A stretch of DNA of 64,000 nt, taken from assembly GCF_003315795.1 (NCBI RefSeq), contig NZ_QMEY01000030.1, positions 37,615-101,614 of the forward strand, given 5' to 3'. Made by a program: the position numbers and the translations under genes. Positions 8,662-17,466 of this stretch are shown piece after piece. The stretch's first letter is position 1. The number at the start of each line of letters is the position of its first letter. Source of the stretch: Spongiactinospora rosea. GTDB lineage: Bacteria; Actinomycetota; Actinomycetes; Streptosporangiales; Streptosporangiaceae. The notes beneath the pieces are model-generated. The model was not told the origin of the DNA. It saw only the letters and a list, made by a program, of their open reading frames with translations, and did no database searches.

Positions 8662-9045
8662 TCATACCTCGTGGACCGCAAGAACGGCCGTGGTCCGCCG
8701 GATCGTGACCGCCCGGCCGCACCACCACGGGCACCGCAACGGCGAGACGCACCACAGCGATGCCCGGCGCCCGCCAACGGCGGTCCGCCGGAACGCGGAG
8801 CCAGGCGGCATTTCCACCACTCGTGGGGACGCCATCAGGTCGGCAGGTGGAACACCGTCAGCGGTGGGCGCGCTGTGATCAGGCTGCGCCGTCCAGGCGT
8901 CGCCGTGGGTATCGACGTAGTGCCAGGCGAACACGTCGGCCTGGTGAGCAGCGTCCAGCAGGTGGGCGAAGTCTGCTGCGGGCCACAGTCCAGGTGCACG
9001 TGGAGCCGCGGGAAAGGCCGGCTGGTCGGCGAGCGTGGATTTCAT
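8662..9045 (-). CDS. Hypothetical protein, doubtful or decayed
   Basis: A 127-codon frame from ATG 9045. The first ~85 residues (MKSTLADQPAF..., then GLWPAADFAHLLDAAH and FAWHYVDTHGDAW) have GC-rich third positions and a plausible amino-acid mix. The last third (after MPPGSAFRR) turns arginine- and cysteine-rich, as if read past a frameshift. No ribosome site and no recognised domain. It may be the start of a truncated gene. Confidence 0.3.
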   Translation of the reverse strand: MKSTLADQPAFPAAPRAPGLWPAADFAHLLDAAHQADVFAWHYVDTHGDAWTAQPDHSAPTADGVPPADLMASPRVVEMPPGSAFRRTAVGGRRASLWCVSPLRCPWWCGRAVTIRRTTAVLAVHEV

Positions 9046-9294
9046 GACGGGGAACCGAGCGCAAGCCGAACACTCGGTTCCCCGTCGTGGCGTGCGACGT
9101 CGCCTCACCTCTCGCCGACCGGCATGAATCAGCCCAGAGCTTCGGAGGCCGTGGGGAGGGGCCGTGGGCACCGATGGCGGCGCTGGTCATCGGTCAGCCC
9201 GGCTGGAATCGTCCCCCACCCGTGCGCGGCACTCCGGTCGGCAACAGCCGCGGCGGCACGCCAGGGATCGCGCCTGAACTCTGCGATCCCGCTC

Positions 9295-10371
9295 TCACAC
9301 CTCAGGCTCGATGAGCTCCCGTGCCCGGACGGCGGCCGCTAGCGCGTCGGGGTCGCCGCTGGACCGATACACCTGCACGGCGGTGTCGGTGAACTTGATG
9401 ACATGCTCGTCTCCGTTCGCCACCGCGCGTTCCAGGAGGTCTGCAACGGGATCATCCGCGCGTGGAGCCTCCGGCAACTCCGCCTGTGGAACCGTGTGAT
9501 CGGGCGCGTAGGCGGACACGATCGCTGCGGCGGCGGACCACACCGCGGCCAGGCTCGGCACCCACATCTCCTTGGGCAAGGCGGGCAGAGTGTGCCTGAC
9601 GGCGTTGGGCGCCGTGGCCGTGTGGACCAGCAGAATGGGGCTGCCGTGAGCATGGTGGAGGTAGCGCAGCGTCGCCGCCCGGACCAACTCCTCCAGGAGA
9701 GCGGGTACGTCGTCGGCGTCGGCCGGAGCGCGCAGCGCCGCCTGGGCGGCCGGCCAGGCCGGCAGGTCGGCGAGCCGGGCGAGCCGATGGGCGAGAAGCC
9801 CGGACTGGTCGGCTAGGAGGGGGATGCCGGCCAAGGCCTGTTCGGGGCTCAGGTCGCCGGACGGAGCCGTCGCGCCCGGCGTGGGCCGGCTACGCGCTGC
9901 CCAGAAGGCGAGTCCGTGCGCGAGTTCGGACTCCGCGAGTTCCCCCGCGCCGCCGATGAGGCTGCGAACCGCGTGGCCCACCCGGATCGCGCCGTGGGTC
10001 GCGCCGGCGGTTATGCCGGGCAGGAGTATCGGCCACCACCTCGCGAGGACGTCCTGCCAGGGCCGCTCGGTCATCTGGCGGGTGAAGTACTCCGTCCAGT
10101 CGCCGAGCCTGGAACGCCCTCCGCCCAGCGAGTCGCGGAGGTTCTGCGCGGTGATGGGTTCGCGAGCCGGGGGCATATCGATCAACCGCGCGACGTAACG
10201 GTCGAGCCAGGTGGACACCTGGTCGCCATATCCGTGGCGAATGAGAACCTCCGCGGCCATCGGCCCATGGTTGGCGAGTCCGTGGTCGCCCTGCTGGTCA
10301 CCACCGAATTCCGGGCCCGTGCCGTGCAGTCGCAGGTACGCCTCGTCGAGAGAGGCACTCATGCTCATCAT
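9295..10371 (-). CDS. Questin oxidase-like (DUF4243) protein
   Basis: A 358-residue protein with the features of the questin oxidase-like family: NHGPMAAEVLIRHG near the N-terminus and the conserved GATHGAIRVGHAVRSL block in the middle, with histidines repeated in similar GxxHGxxR settings. In fungi the family opens an anthraquinone ring in Baeyer-Villiger fashion; bacterial members are mostly uncharacterised, so no substrate is assigned. It is the last gene of a minus-strand operon with the DsbA-like (10400) and PPOX (11047) genes, 28 bases after the former. No signal peptide; expected cytosolic. Start could also be the ATG at 10362. Confidence 0.85.
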   Translation of the reverse strand: MMSMSASLDEAYLRLHGTGPEFGGDQQGDHGLANHGPMAAEVLIRHGYGDQVSTWLDRYVARLIDMPPAREPITAQNLRDSLGGGRSRLGDWTEYFTRQMTERPWQDVLARWWPILLPGITAGATHGAIRVGHAVRSLIGGAGELAESELAHGLAFWAARSRPTPGATAPSGDLSPEQALAGIPLLADQSGLLAHRLARLADLPAWPAAQAALRAPADADDVPALLEELVRAATLRYLHHAHGSPILLVHTATAPNAVRHTLPALPKEMWVPSLAAVWSAAAAIVSAYAPDHTVPQAELPEAPRADDPVADLLERAVANGDEHVIKFTDTAVQVYRSSGDPDALAAAVRARELIEPEV

Positions 10372-10399
10372 CCCTATCCTTGGCTGCGCAACGTGATGG

Positions 10400-11050
10400 T
10401 CATGCGAAGGTCAACTCCTGTGTGCTGTCTCGCTTCATCTCCGCCCAATCCGGGCAGGCGGCCAACGTCCTCACCGCGTTGAAGACGGCGACGGCTTGAG
10501 GGCCTCGGGGGATGCCGGTCAGGACCGGCCCGAACAGGGCTTGTCCGTCGAAATGCAAGGCGGGTGTCCCGGCCGGCCGGCCCAGCGGGGCCATGCCTTC
10601 GGCGTGGCTCGCGCGCAGAAAGTCATCGTGGTCCGTCGACCACGCGGACTCGCTCAGATCGGCTGGAAGACCCGCGTCAGCGAGGGCCGGCGCCAATACC
10701 GTCATGTTCTTCGTGCCTTCGTTGTGCAGCCGCCGGCCCAAGGCGGTGTAAAGGGCCCGGAGCGCTTGCTGGCCGAAGAGCCGGTCGGCGGCCGCGCAGG
10801 CCCGGGCGAGTACCCAGAGCCGGCCGCTCGGCTCGCGCGACTCCGGATCGGGCGGAGGTTCGTCGTTGAGCAACGAGAGGCTCATGACCCGGAACCGGAG
10901 GTCGACTTCGACCTGCGACTCGACCTCCAGCATCCACCGGGAGGCGATCCAGGCGTACGGACAGCACGGGTCGAAGTAGAGGACGACTCCAGGCGGATCG
11001 GCATCCTGGGCGATTTCCTCTCCCCCGAGCCGCTCGGTGTGCGCGCTCAT
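10400..11050 (-). CDS. DsbA-family oxidoreductase, mycothiol-dependent nitroreductase-like
   Basis: A 216-residue thioredoxin-fold protein of the DsbA/FrnE class. The active-site region FDPCCPYAWIASRWMLEVE resembles the Rv2466c-type mycothiol-dependent reductases (CPWC then WI/A-SRW), but the second cysteine of CxxC is alanine here (CPYA), with an extra cysteine directly before it. A single-thiol, mycothiol-using mechanism is therefore more likely than disulfide formation (inference). No signal peptide, so cytosolic. Its start overlaps the stop of the PPOX gene by four bases (11047-11050). Confidence 0.85.
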   Translation of the reverse strand: MSAHTERLGGEEIAQDADPPGVVLYFDPCCPYAWIASRWMLEVESQVEVDLRFRVMSLSLLNDEPPPDPESREPSGRLWVLARACAAADRLFGQQALRALYTALGRRLHNEGTKNMTVLAPALADAGLPADLSESAWSTDHDDFLRASHAEGMAPLGRPAGTPALHFDGQALFGPVLTGIPRGPQAVAVFNAVRTLAACPDWAEMKRDSTQELTFA

Positions 11051-11718
11051 CGCCCGCCCCTGTGGTCGTCGTTGTTCGCCGCCGCGTACAGGTGGCGCAC
11101 GCTCTGCGGCAGCGGGAGATCATGGCGCAGTTCGGGGGCGGGTTCCGGCGGCTCCAGCCGAGTCGTCATGGGCAGTACCCCGGCCCATACATCGTCTGTG
11201 GCATCGGATGAGTCGCCGTCGCTGGGTGGCCCGGTTCGCACTTTGACGGACGCCTCATCGATCGTCAGGGCGAGCAGGCTCGTCGCGGCGAGTTCCTTGG
11301 GCGAAGGTCTGCGAACCTCCGCCCAGCGACCTGGGACCAGACGATTCGTGAACGCCTTCAGCGCCGCATCGCACTCTTCGGCCGGTACCGGCGTGAACCG
11401 GCCGAGCAGAACGGCGGAACGGTAGTTGGCGGAGTGCTCGAACACCGACCTGGCCAGAACCAACCCGTCGACCATCGTGATCGTCACACAGGCCGGAGCA
11501 CCGTCCTGAAGTATGCGGAGCGCCCGGCTACCGGTCGAGCCGTGGATGTACAGGGTTTCGCCCACACGGACGTGCAGAAACGGCATGCAATATGGCCGGC
11601 CGGCCTCGATGAAGGCAACGTGCGCCACTATCGCGGCATCCAGCACCTCGTGGATATCGGAGCGTGCGTAGTGCCCCCGCTCAGGGCTCCTCCGCACGCG
11701 TACGCGTTCTGATGTCAC
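11047..11718 (-). CDS. Pyridoxamine 5'-phosphate oxidase-family flavoprotein
   Basis: A 223-residue PPOX split-barrel protein. HVAFIEAGRPYCMPFLH and YIHGSTGSRALRIL are the usual strands of the FMN-binding barrel, and RSVFEHSANYRSAVLLG is the conserved block of the actinobacterial subgroup that often sits next to MocR regulators. Likely binds FMN or F420 and reduces or oxidises a small substrate; none is known. First gene of the operon with the DsbA-like and questin-oxidase-like genes, and divergent from the MocR gene across only 47 bases, so MocR very probably controls it. Confidence 0.9.
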   Translation of the reverse strand: MTSERVRVRRSPERGHYARSDIHEVLDAAIVAHVAFIEAGRPYCMPFLHVRVGETLYIHGSTGSRALRILQDGAPACVTITMVDGLVLARSVFEHSANYRSAVLLGRFTPVPAEECDAALKAFTNRLVPGRWAEVRRPSPKELAATSLLALTIDEASVKVRTGPPSDGDSSDATDDVWAGVLPMTTRLEPPEPAPELRHDLPLPQSVRHLYAAANNDDHRGGR

Positions 11719-11765
11719 AAGACGAATGTGGCGAGGAGACTGGCCCGTTGTTAAGGTCCAGATTC

Positions 11766-13193
11766 ATGGAATCGGAGGAGGCCAGATGGCTGTCATTACA
11801 GCGTCTGCCCGGTGAGCGGTTGGCGGATGCGGCCGAGCGCACAGTTCGCGAAGCGATCCGGGGAGGGTCACTGCGTCCAGGCGTGAAACTTCCCTCGTCC
11901 CGGACGCTCGCGGTCCAACTAGGCGTTTCGCGTGGTGTGATCACCGAGGCGTACGAGCAGTTGGCCGCCCAGGGGTATCTCGTGAGCCGGCCCAAAGCGG
12001 CCCCGGTCGTCGCGGACGCTCCACGCCCGATGCCCCGGCCGGCGCCGCGGCGTGAAAGGCCGGGCCGAGTACGGTTCGACTTCACCGCGACGACTCCCGA
12101 CGTCTCACAGTTCCCGGTTCGCCAGTGGGCGGCCAGTCTCGCGACGGCCGCGCGTTCGATCCCGGTGAGCGCGTATGACTACGGTGATCCCCGCGGGAGC
12201 GAGAAGTTCCGTGAGGTGCTCGCCGGTCACCTCGGCCGAACTCGTGGCGTCGTAGCCGACCCTGAGCGGATTCTGGGCGTCCATGGGACCGCACAGGGCA
12301 TTGACCTTCTCTTGCGGACACTGCGGGCCGCGGGTGCGCAGCGCGTCGGGGTGGAGGATCCCTCTCTGCCCAGCCAGATCAATCGCGTCACCGCTCACGG
12401 CCTCGCGGCACGACCGATACCGATCGACGGTGACGGGCTGCTCGTCGATGGCCTGGACGTCGACGCCGTGCTCGTCACGCCGGCCCACCAGTTCCCCACC
12501 GGCGTCGTGCTTTCCGGGGAGCGCCGCCGAGCGCTTCTCGATTGGGCCAAGGGGGCGGGCGGCCTGGTGCTCGAAGACGATTACGACGCCGAATTCCGTT
12601 ACGACAGACAGCCGGTACGCGCGCTGCAAGGCCTGGACCCCGAGCACGTCGCCTACCTGGGCACGACGTCCAAGACCCTGGCTCCGGCATTGAGGCTGGG
12701 CTGGGTGGTGCTGCCTGCTCATCACATGCCCGAGGCGCAGCGTATTCGCAACCTCATGGACGTATGTCCCCCCGCGGTCGAGCAGCAGGCTCTGGCCATG
12801 ATGATCGAGCGTGGTGACTATGATCGGCACGTGCGCCGGGCCCGCAAGGCGTACCGGCGACGACGCGAGCAGCTCATCGCCGCTCTCGCCGAACGCCTGC
12901 CCGACCTGCAGGTCGAGGGGATCGCCGCCGGCATGCACCTTCTGCTACGGCTGCCGGCCGACCTCGACGACGCCGCCATCGCGGCCCGCGCGCTTGACAA
13001 GGGTGTTCAGGTGGCCCCGTTGAGCCAGTTCAGCCATTCGGGCCATCCAGGCCACCGGCGCTATCCGGGCTATCCGCGCTATCCGGGCTATCCGGGCTAT
13101 CCGGGCAGCGGCTTGGTTCTCGGCTATGGCCGGATCACCGAACGTGACATGGACCCCGCGGTGGCCGCGCTCGCCACGGCGATCCGGGCCTGA
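11766..13193 (+). CDS. MocR/PdxR-type GntR-family regulator with aminotransferase-like domain
   Basis: A 475-residue regulator. Residues ~15-85 form the GntR winged helix (SLRPGVKLPSSRTLAVQLGV, RGVITEAYEQL); the rest is a fold-type I aminotransferase domain with the PLP lysine in GTTSKTLAPALRLGW (~303) and an aspartate in LEDDYDAEFRY. MocR proteins use PLP as a sensor and usually control a divergent vitamin B6 or PPOX-type gene, as here. Start ATG 11766 was preferred over 11664/11712 because the longer forms run into the divergent PPOX gene; a leaderless start is possible. Near the C-terminus a tandem YPG repeat (13061-13105) interrupts the usual sequence just before GLVLGYG. Confidence 0.9.
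   Translation: MESEEARWLSLQRLPGERLADAAERTVREAIRGGSLRPGVKLPSSRTLAVQLGVSRGVITEAYEQLAAQGYLVSRPKAAPVVADAPRPMPRPAPRRERPGRVRFDFTATTPDVSQFPVRQWAASLATAARSIPVSAYDYGDPRGSEKFREVLAGHLGRTRGVVADPERILGVHGTAQGIDLLLRTLRAAGAQRVGVEDPSLPSQINRVTAHGLAARPIPIDGDGLLVDGLDVDAVLVTPAHQFPTGVVLSGERRRALLDWAKGAGGLVLEDDYDAEFRYDRQPVRALQGLDPEHVAYLGTTSKTLAPALRLGWVVLPAHHMPEAQRIRNLMDVCPPAVEQQALAMMIERGDYDRHVRRARKAYRRRREQLIAALAERLPDLQVEGIAAGMHLLLRLPADLDDAAIAARALDKGVQVAPLSQFSHSGHPGHRRYPGYPRYPGYPGYPGSGLVLGYGRITERDMDPAVAALATAIRA
13061..13105 (+). repeat. Five tandem 9-base units inside the MocR gene
   Basis: Five consecutive copies of CTATCCGGG (the second has CTATCCGCG), preceded by more diverged CATTCGGGC/CATCCAGGC units. They are in frame and encode repeated Tyr-Pro-Gly/Arg. 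Slippage could add or remove three residues at a time without breaking the reading frame. Confidence 0.9.
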
Positions 13194-13269
13194 CTCCGCC
13201 TGCCACCGGCCACGGCAGTGTGGGAGGACTGGGCGGTCCCCGTGAGATGTTGTGACCGGAGCCAGGTCT

Positions 13270-14826
13270 TCAGCCCTCGCCGCCGGCCGGCATCTGTGCC
13301 GCCTCCTCCGGCACGGGCGGGCGGGCGTTACGCAGCCACACCAGTGCCACCACACCGAGGACGGCCGCGGTGATCGAGCCGATCAGGCCGACCGTGGAGA
13401 AGCCGTCGATGAACGCCAGGCGGACGGCATCGAGCAGGCGGGGGCCGGCCGGGGCAGGTAAGTCCCCGGCGGTGGCCACGGCGGCGCCCAGGGTGCTTCG
13501 GGCGGCCGACGCGGCTTCAGCCGGGACACCGTGGGGCAGGATCGCGGCGAGCGTGTCCCGGTAGACGCCGAAGCCGATGCTGCCGAAGACGGCGATACCG
13601 AGCGCGGTGCCCAGTTCCGTGCCGGTCTCCGAGATGGCCGACGCCGCACCGGCCCGCTCCGGCGGTGCCGCGGCGACGACAGAGTCGGTGCCGAGGGTGA
13701 CGAGCGGGCCGAGACCAAGGCCGATCACGGCCGACCCGAGGACGGTAATGGCCAGGTCGCTCGGAGCGCGGACGAAGAAGAGCAGAAGTGAGCCGATGCC
13801 CAGGACGAACAAGGCGGTCGCGAACACCGCTTTGAGACTGACCTTCTGCCGCAAGGCAGGCGCGCCCATGGAGCCGATGACCACGCCGGCAGTGGTCGGC
13901 AGGGACCATAGGCCGGCCTGAATCGGGGAGAGACCCCTGACCAGCATCAGGTACTGCATGACGAACAGCTGGGAGCCGGCCATCACCAGGACGCCCAGCA
14001 TCAGCAGCGTCAGCGGCCCGCTGAACGCCGACGACCGGAACAACCGCACGTCGATGAGCGGTGTCCGCAGCTTCGGCTGCCTCACGATCAGGCCCGAACC
14101 GACGAGCAAGGCCACGACGATCAGCACGATCGAGATCCATTCGGCCCCGTGCTCCGCGATCCGCTTGAGGCCTTGAACCAGGGAAAGCACGGCGAGGATG
14201 GACATGAGCACGCTCAGCAGGTCGGGACGGCCGGCCGATGAGTCGCGGTGCTCGGGCAGCAACTTCGGCCCGGCCGCGAGCAGCAGCATCATGACCGGTA
14301 CAGCCGGCAGGAAGACCGAACCCCACCAGAAGTACGCCAGCAGCGCGCCGCCCACAAGCGGACCGATCAGGGTGCCGACACCGAGACACATCGACCAGAT
14401 TCCGATGGCCGCGGTGCGCTGCTTCGGATCGTGGAACATGTTACGGATCAACGACAGCGTCGACGGCATCAGCGTTGCGCCGGCGATACCGAGCAAGGCC
14501 CGGGCGCCGATCAACATGACCGGGCTGGTGGCGATGGCGGCGGCAACCGACGCGGCACCGAACCCGACCGCCCCGATCGACAACAGTTTGCGCCGTCCGA
14601 TCCGGTCACCGATCGCGCCCATGGTGATGAGCAGACCCGCGACCATGAACCCGTAGACGTCGACGATCCACAGCAACTCCGTGTTGGTCGGCTTCAAGTC
14701 CGCGGACATCGCAGGCAGCGCCAGGTGGAGCACCGTCAAGTCCATCGAGATCAGCAATGTCGGGAGCCCGAGAATTGCCAGTCCCAGCCATTCTCGCCGC
14801 CCCGCTTTGGTCGGCGCCGAAGCCAT
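13270..14826 (-). CDS. MFS drug exporter, DHA2 (14-TM) family
   Basis: A 518-residue membrane protein with the hydrophobicity of 14 transmembrane helices. It starts with LTVLHLALPAMSADL (motif D1 region), followed by motif A GAIGDRIGRRKLL between helices 2 and 3 and motif C-like GIAGATLMPSTLSLI. These mark proton-driven multidrug exporters of the EmrB/QacA group. Ribosome site AAGGGGACTGT directly before ATG 14826. Monocistronic on the minus strand and convergent with the MocR gene. Substrate unknown; no repressor gene lies beside it. Confidence 0.93.
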   Translation of the reverse strand: MASAPTKAGRREWLGLAILGLPTLLISMDLTVLHLALPAMSADLKPTNTELLWIVDVYGFMVAGLLITMGAIGDRIGRRKLLSIGAVGFGAASVAAAIATSPVMLIGARALLGIAGATLMPSTLSLIRNMFHDPKQRTAAIGIWSMCLGVGTLIGPLVGGALLAYFWWGSVFLPAVPVMMLLLAAGPKLLPEHRDSSAGRPDLLSVLMSILAVLSLVQGLKRIAEHGAEWISIVLIVVALLVGSGLIVRQPKLRTPLIDVRLFRSSAFSGPLTLLMLGVLVMAGSQLFVMQYLMLVRGLSPIQAGLWSLPTTAGVVIGSMGAPALRQKVSLKAVFATALFVLGIGSLLLFFVRAPSDLAITVLGSAVIGLGLGPLVTLGTDSVVAAAPPERAGAASAISETGTELGTALGIAVFGSIGFGVYRDTLAAILPHGVPAEAASAARSTLGAAVATAGDLPAPAGPRLLDAVRLAFIDGFSTVGLIGSITAAVLGVVALVWLRNARPPVPEEAAQMPAGGEG

Positions 14827-15107
14827 ACAGTCCCCTTCAGTTCAGCCGCGTGTGTCAGGGCATCGCACAGGCCGGCGGCGTGCGACCTCAACCGGCTGGA
14901 CCGGCGAACAGGTCGGACGCCCAGCAGGGCTGCCGGCGGCCACCAGCGGAATGCGGCCGTTTCCCGCCGTGGTACCCGCATTCCATGCACACCGGTGATG
15001 GCCGCTACCTCGCTGTGGGTCGCTTGATCACGAGGCTCGATTTCGGCCTCCCCAAGGGGCCGGCGCTCAGGGAGCGAGCGAACACGAATTCCGCAGGGCC
15101 CGTGATT

Positions 15108-15869
15108 TCACCTGGACGACCAGAGGGGGTCGCCGCCCGCAGTGTAGACGACCATGTTGCCGTCATCCTGGACCTGGAGGAACGCGCCTGGGTTCCCGGC
15201 GGTCCTGGTGCCCCACAGCGGCTTCTCGCCGCTGGAGTAGACGACGAAGTTGCCGTCGTTCTGCATCACGGCGAAAGCCCCGGCATTCCCGCCGGTCTTG
15301 CTGCTCCACAGCGCGGCGCCGCCGGATTGCAGGACGAGGTTGCCGTCCTCCTGCATGACCAGCCTGTAGCGGCGCTGGGCCGAGCGCAGATAGTCACCGG
15401 GGCGCAGTTCCCGGTCGGCCGTCAGCCTCGCGAACGACGCCTTGCGTTCCCACACCGCCTCGCCGCTCTTGGCGTAGATCACCAGATTGCCGTCCCCCTG
15501 GACGGCGAGAAAGGCGCCAGGCGTGTCGCCGGTTCCCGAGGACCACAGCGGCCGCTTGCCGGTGCTGTAGACGACAAGGTTGCCGTCCTTTTGCATGACG
15601 GCGCTCGCGCCCGGCTGCTTGCCAGTGCCGCTGGACCAGAGGGCCTTCTTGGCGCGGTCATACATGACCAGGTTGCCGTCGGACTGCATGGCCAGCAGGT
15701 ATGCGCCGTTGGCCGAGCGGCGGGTCTGGCCTGCCTTCAGCCATTGGCCGGGCATCAGCTTGTCGGCCGCCGCGACGTGGACCACAGCCGCGGACGCCGG
15801 GGCGGCCGCGAGGGGTACGGGCGAGAAGGCGGCGGCTATTCCCAGCGTGAGCGTGACAAGCTTCCTCAT
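15108..15869 (-). CDS. Secreted bulb-type mannose-binding lectin, two tandem domains
   Basis: A 253-residue secreted protein. Signal peptide MRKLVTLTLGIAAAF..., cleavage near ASA. The mature part has two B-lectin domains (~35-145 and ~150-253), each with three QxDGNxVxY sites: MQSDGNLVMY, MQKDGNLVVY, VQGDGNLVIY, MQEDGNLVLQ, MQNDGNFVVY and VQDDGNMVVY. Five of the six keep the tyrosine needed for mannose binding; the fourth ends in Gln and may not bind. Expected outside the cell, binding mannose-type glycans. Ribosome site AGAGGGGAACCC precedes ATG 15869. Stands alone. Confidence 0.93.
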   Translation of the reverse strand: MRKLVTLTLGIAAAFSPVPLAAAPASAAVVHVAAADKLMPGQWLKAGQTRRSANGAYLLAMQSDGNLVMYDRAKKALWSSGTGKQPGASAVMQKDGNLVVYSTGKRPLWSSGTGDTPGAFLAVQGDGNLVIYAKSGEAVWERKASFARLTADRELRPGDYLRSAQRRYRLVMQEDGNLVLQSGGAALWSSKTGGNAGAFAVMQNDGNFVVYSSGEKPLWGTRTAGNPGAFLQVQDDGNMVVYTAGGDPLWSSR

Positions 15870-16286
15870 GGGTTCCCCTCTGAATTCGCGGACAGGGCCC
15901 AGGCGAACCCGGGCGGCTCATAACTGTGGCGGAGCGATCTGTCGCCCACCTGTCGTCGGCCTGCCGGGGGCGCCCCTATTGGGGGCGTCGCAGCACCGTC
16001 GGCGCAGGCGTCGGTGCGTACCCTGGACGTGCAGATCGACTGCGGTCGTGCTTCCGCACGGCCGTACAGGTGCCACAGCAGCGGCGACATCCGTGAGGCA
16101 CCCGCGATGGCCCCCGGTCCGCTGCCGCACTCTGCCATGGCCGGATCGGGCCGGTGCGCAGGCCGCCGACGGGCAGGCCGATCGGGGCGCCGCTGAATCG
16201 GGCAGACTCAATCGCGTGCCCCGGACCGCACGACTCCTACCGACACCCCACTTGACCGTCCCTTTGTGACGAGGGGCGATTCTTCC
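15870..16286. other. Intergenic stretch without recognised features
   Basis: About 415 bases between the lectin start and the end of the HxlR gene. It should hold the lectin promoter, but no clear -35/-10 pair was seen. Small open frames on both strands look random in composition. Confidence 0.4.
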
Positions 16287-16664
16287 TCAGGGGGCGGGGC
16301 GTCCGGCCATGTCGTAGGCGTTGCGGGCGACTTCCACGCCGGCGAGATGCGCGTCGGACCATGCGATGAGGGTGGCGAAGACCGGGCTCAGGGTGCGTCC
16401 GAGGTCGCTGATCTCGTACTCCACCCGGGGCGGGATCTCCGCGTAGTAGTCGCGGGTGATGAGCCCGTCTCGCTCCAGTTGCCGGAGGCGCTGGGTGAGC
16501 ACTTTCGGGGTGATGGCGGGCAGCAAACGCTGGATCTCCCCGAACCGCTGCCGCCCGTGCTCTTTCAGCACCCACAGGATCGGTGTCGACCAGCGGCTGA
16601 ACACCAGATCCACCACAGGGCTGATGGGGCACGCGGCGGTGGCCTCGACAGGTCGGGACGCCAC
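16287..16664 (-). CDS. HxlR-family transcriptional regulator
   Basis: A 125-residue winged-helix protein of the HxlR (DUF24) family: CPISPVVDLVFSRWSTPIL with the N-terminal cysteine at residue 12, often the redox or electrophile sensor in this family, then RFGEIQRLLPAITPKVLTQR and the wing RVEYEISDLGRTL. The start is a GTG at 16664, four bases after GGAGG. Divergent from the DUF5519 gene at 16773; a CTAGGAACCTAG inverted repeat lies between and is its likely operator. Confidence 0.93.
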   Translation of the reverse strand: MASRPVEATAACPISPVVDLVFSRWSTPILWVLKEHGRQRFGEIQRLLPAITPKVLTQRLRQLERDGLITRDYYAEIPPRVEYEISDLGRTLSPVFATLIAWSDAHLAGVEVARNAYDMAGRPAP

Positions 16665-16700
16665 ATGGCCTCCATGGTCATAATGGAGAGTGACTATCTT

Positions 16701-16712
16701 CTAGGAACCTAG
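16701..16712. promoter_or_regulatory. Inverted repeat CTAGG-AA-CCTAG, probable HxlR operator
   Basis: Perfect five-base arms around an AA centre in the short AT-rich gap between the divergent hxlR-like and DUF5519 genes. HxlR proteins bind such short dyads next to their own gene. TAGTATAT directly after it could be the -10 region of the plus-strand gene. Confidence 0.45.
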
Positions 16713-16772
16713 TATATCCAGGATGTTAGCTTCCTTCCGTTGGAGGATCCAGCGAGAAGGAGACCCGATAGC

Positions 16773-17297
16773 ATGACCGTGCTCAGCCTGCCCGCCCGTA
16801 CCGGTGCGCGGCCCCGGACCGGCCCCTCGGTCCCACACGTCCAGCTCAGCCAGAACAGTCCCGACGGACTGCGCGAGCGGCTCAAGCTGTGGATGACCGG
16901 CCACCTGCACGGGGCCGTGATCCGCCCGAGTGAGATCTCCGAACCGGGGTCGCTCGCCTTCTTCCTCGACGGCCTGCTCGCACCGTCCGGGACGGTCCTG
17001 CTGCCACCACGACTGAACGCCGAGTTCGTTCACGTGCACCCTGACGGGAGCCTGCATCTGGCCCTGTCACAGGACGACCAGCGCGAACTCATCGCCAAAG
17101 GCTGGGGAGAGCGGCACCCGCTGTACTCCCCCACGATCAACGTGGTGATGCTTTACGGTCCCCGGACCGACAACGAACTGGAGATCGCCAAGACCGTGGT
17201 CGCGGCGTCCTACCACTACGCGACCGGTGGACCGAGCGCTGCGGGTCCAGCCGCCCACCCCGACGGCTTGGAGGCCGAGCCTCGTTCGGTGAGGTGA
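16773..17297 (+). CDS. DUF5519 (luciferase-domain-like) protein
   Basis: A 174-residue protein from ATG 16773, preceded by AAGGAG. It matches the actinobacterial family annotated as luciferase domain-containing or DUF5519, with VQLSQNSPDGLRERLKLWM near the N-terminus, FVHVHPDGSLHLAL in the middle and GWGERHPL near the end. No enzymatic activity is established and it lacks the features of flavin luciferases. Probably regulated by the divergent HxlR protein. The last ~30 residues are low-complexity. Confidence 0.8.
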   Translation: MTVLSLPARTGARPRTGPSVPHVQLSQNSPDGLRERLKLWMTGHLHGAVIRPSEISEPGSLAFFLDGLLAPSGTVLLPPRLNAEFVHVHPDGSLHLALSQDDQRELIAKGWGERHPLYSPTINVVMLYGPRTDNELEIAKTVVAASYHYATGGPSAAGPAAHPDGLEAEPRSVR

Positions 17298-17466
17298 GGT
17301 GACGCTGACCTGAACGCCGTTCGCCCCCGACCTGTCCCTGTCCGGCACCTCCGACACCATTCTCGCCGACTGCGGACACGGCTGTGAGACTACTCCGCTG
17401 GGCGCACCTCAGGATTCGCCTGCGGTACGACGCGCGGCCACAAGTGCCTGCGACAACATCGAGGCC

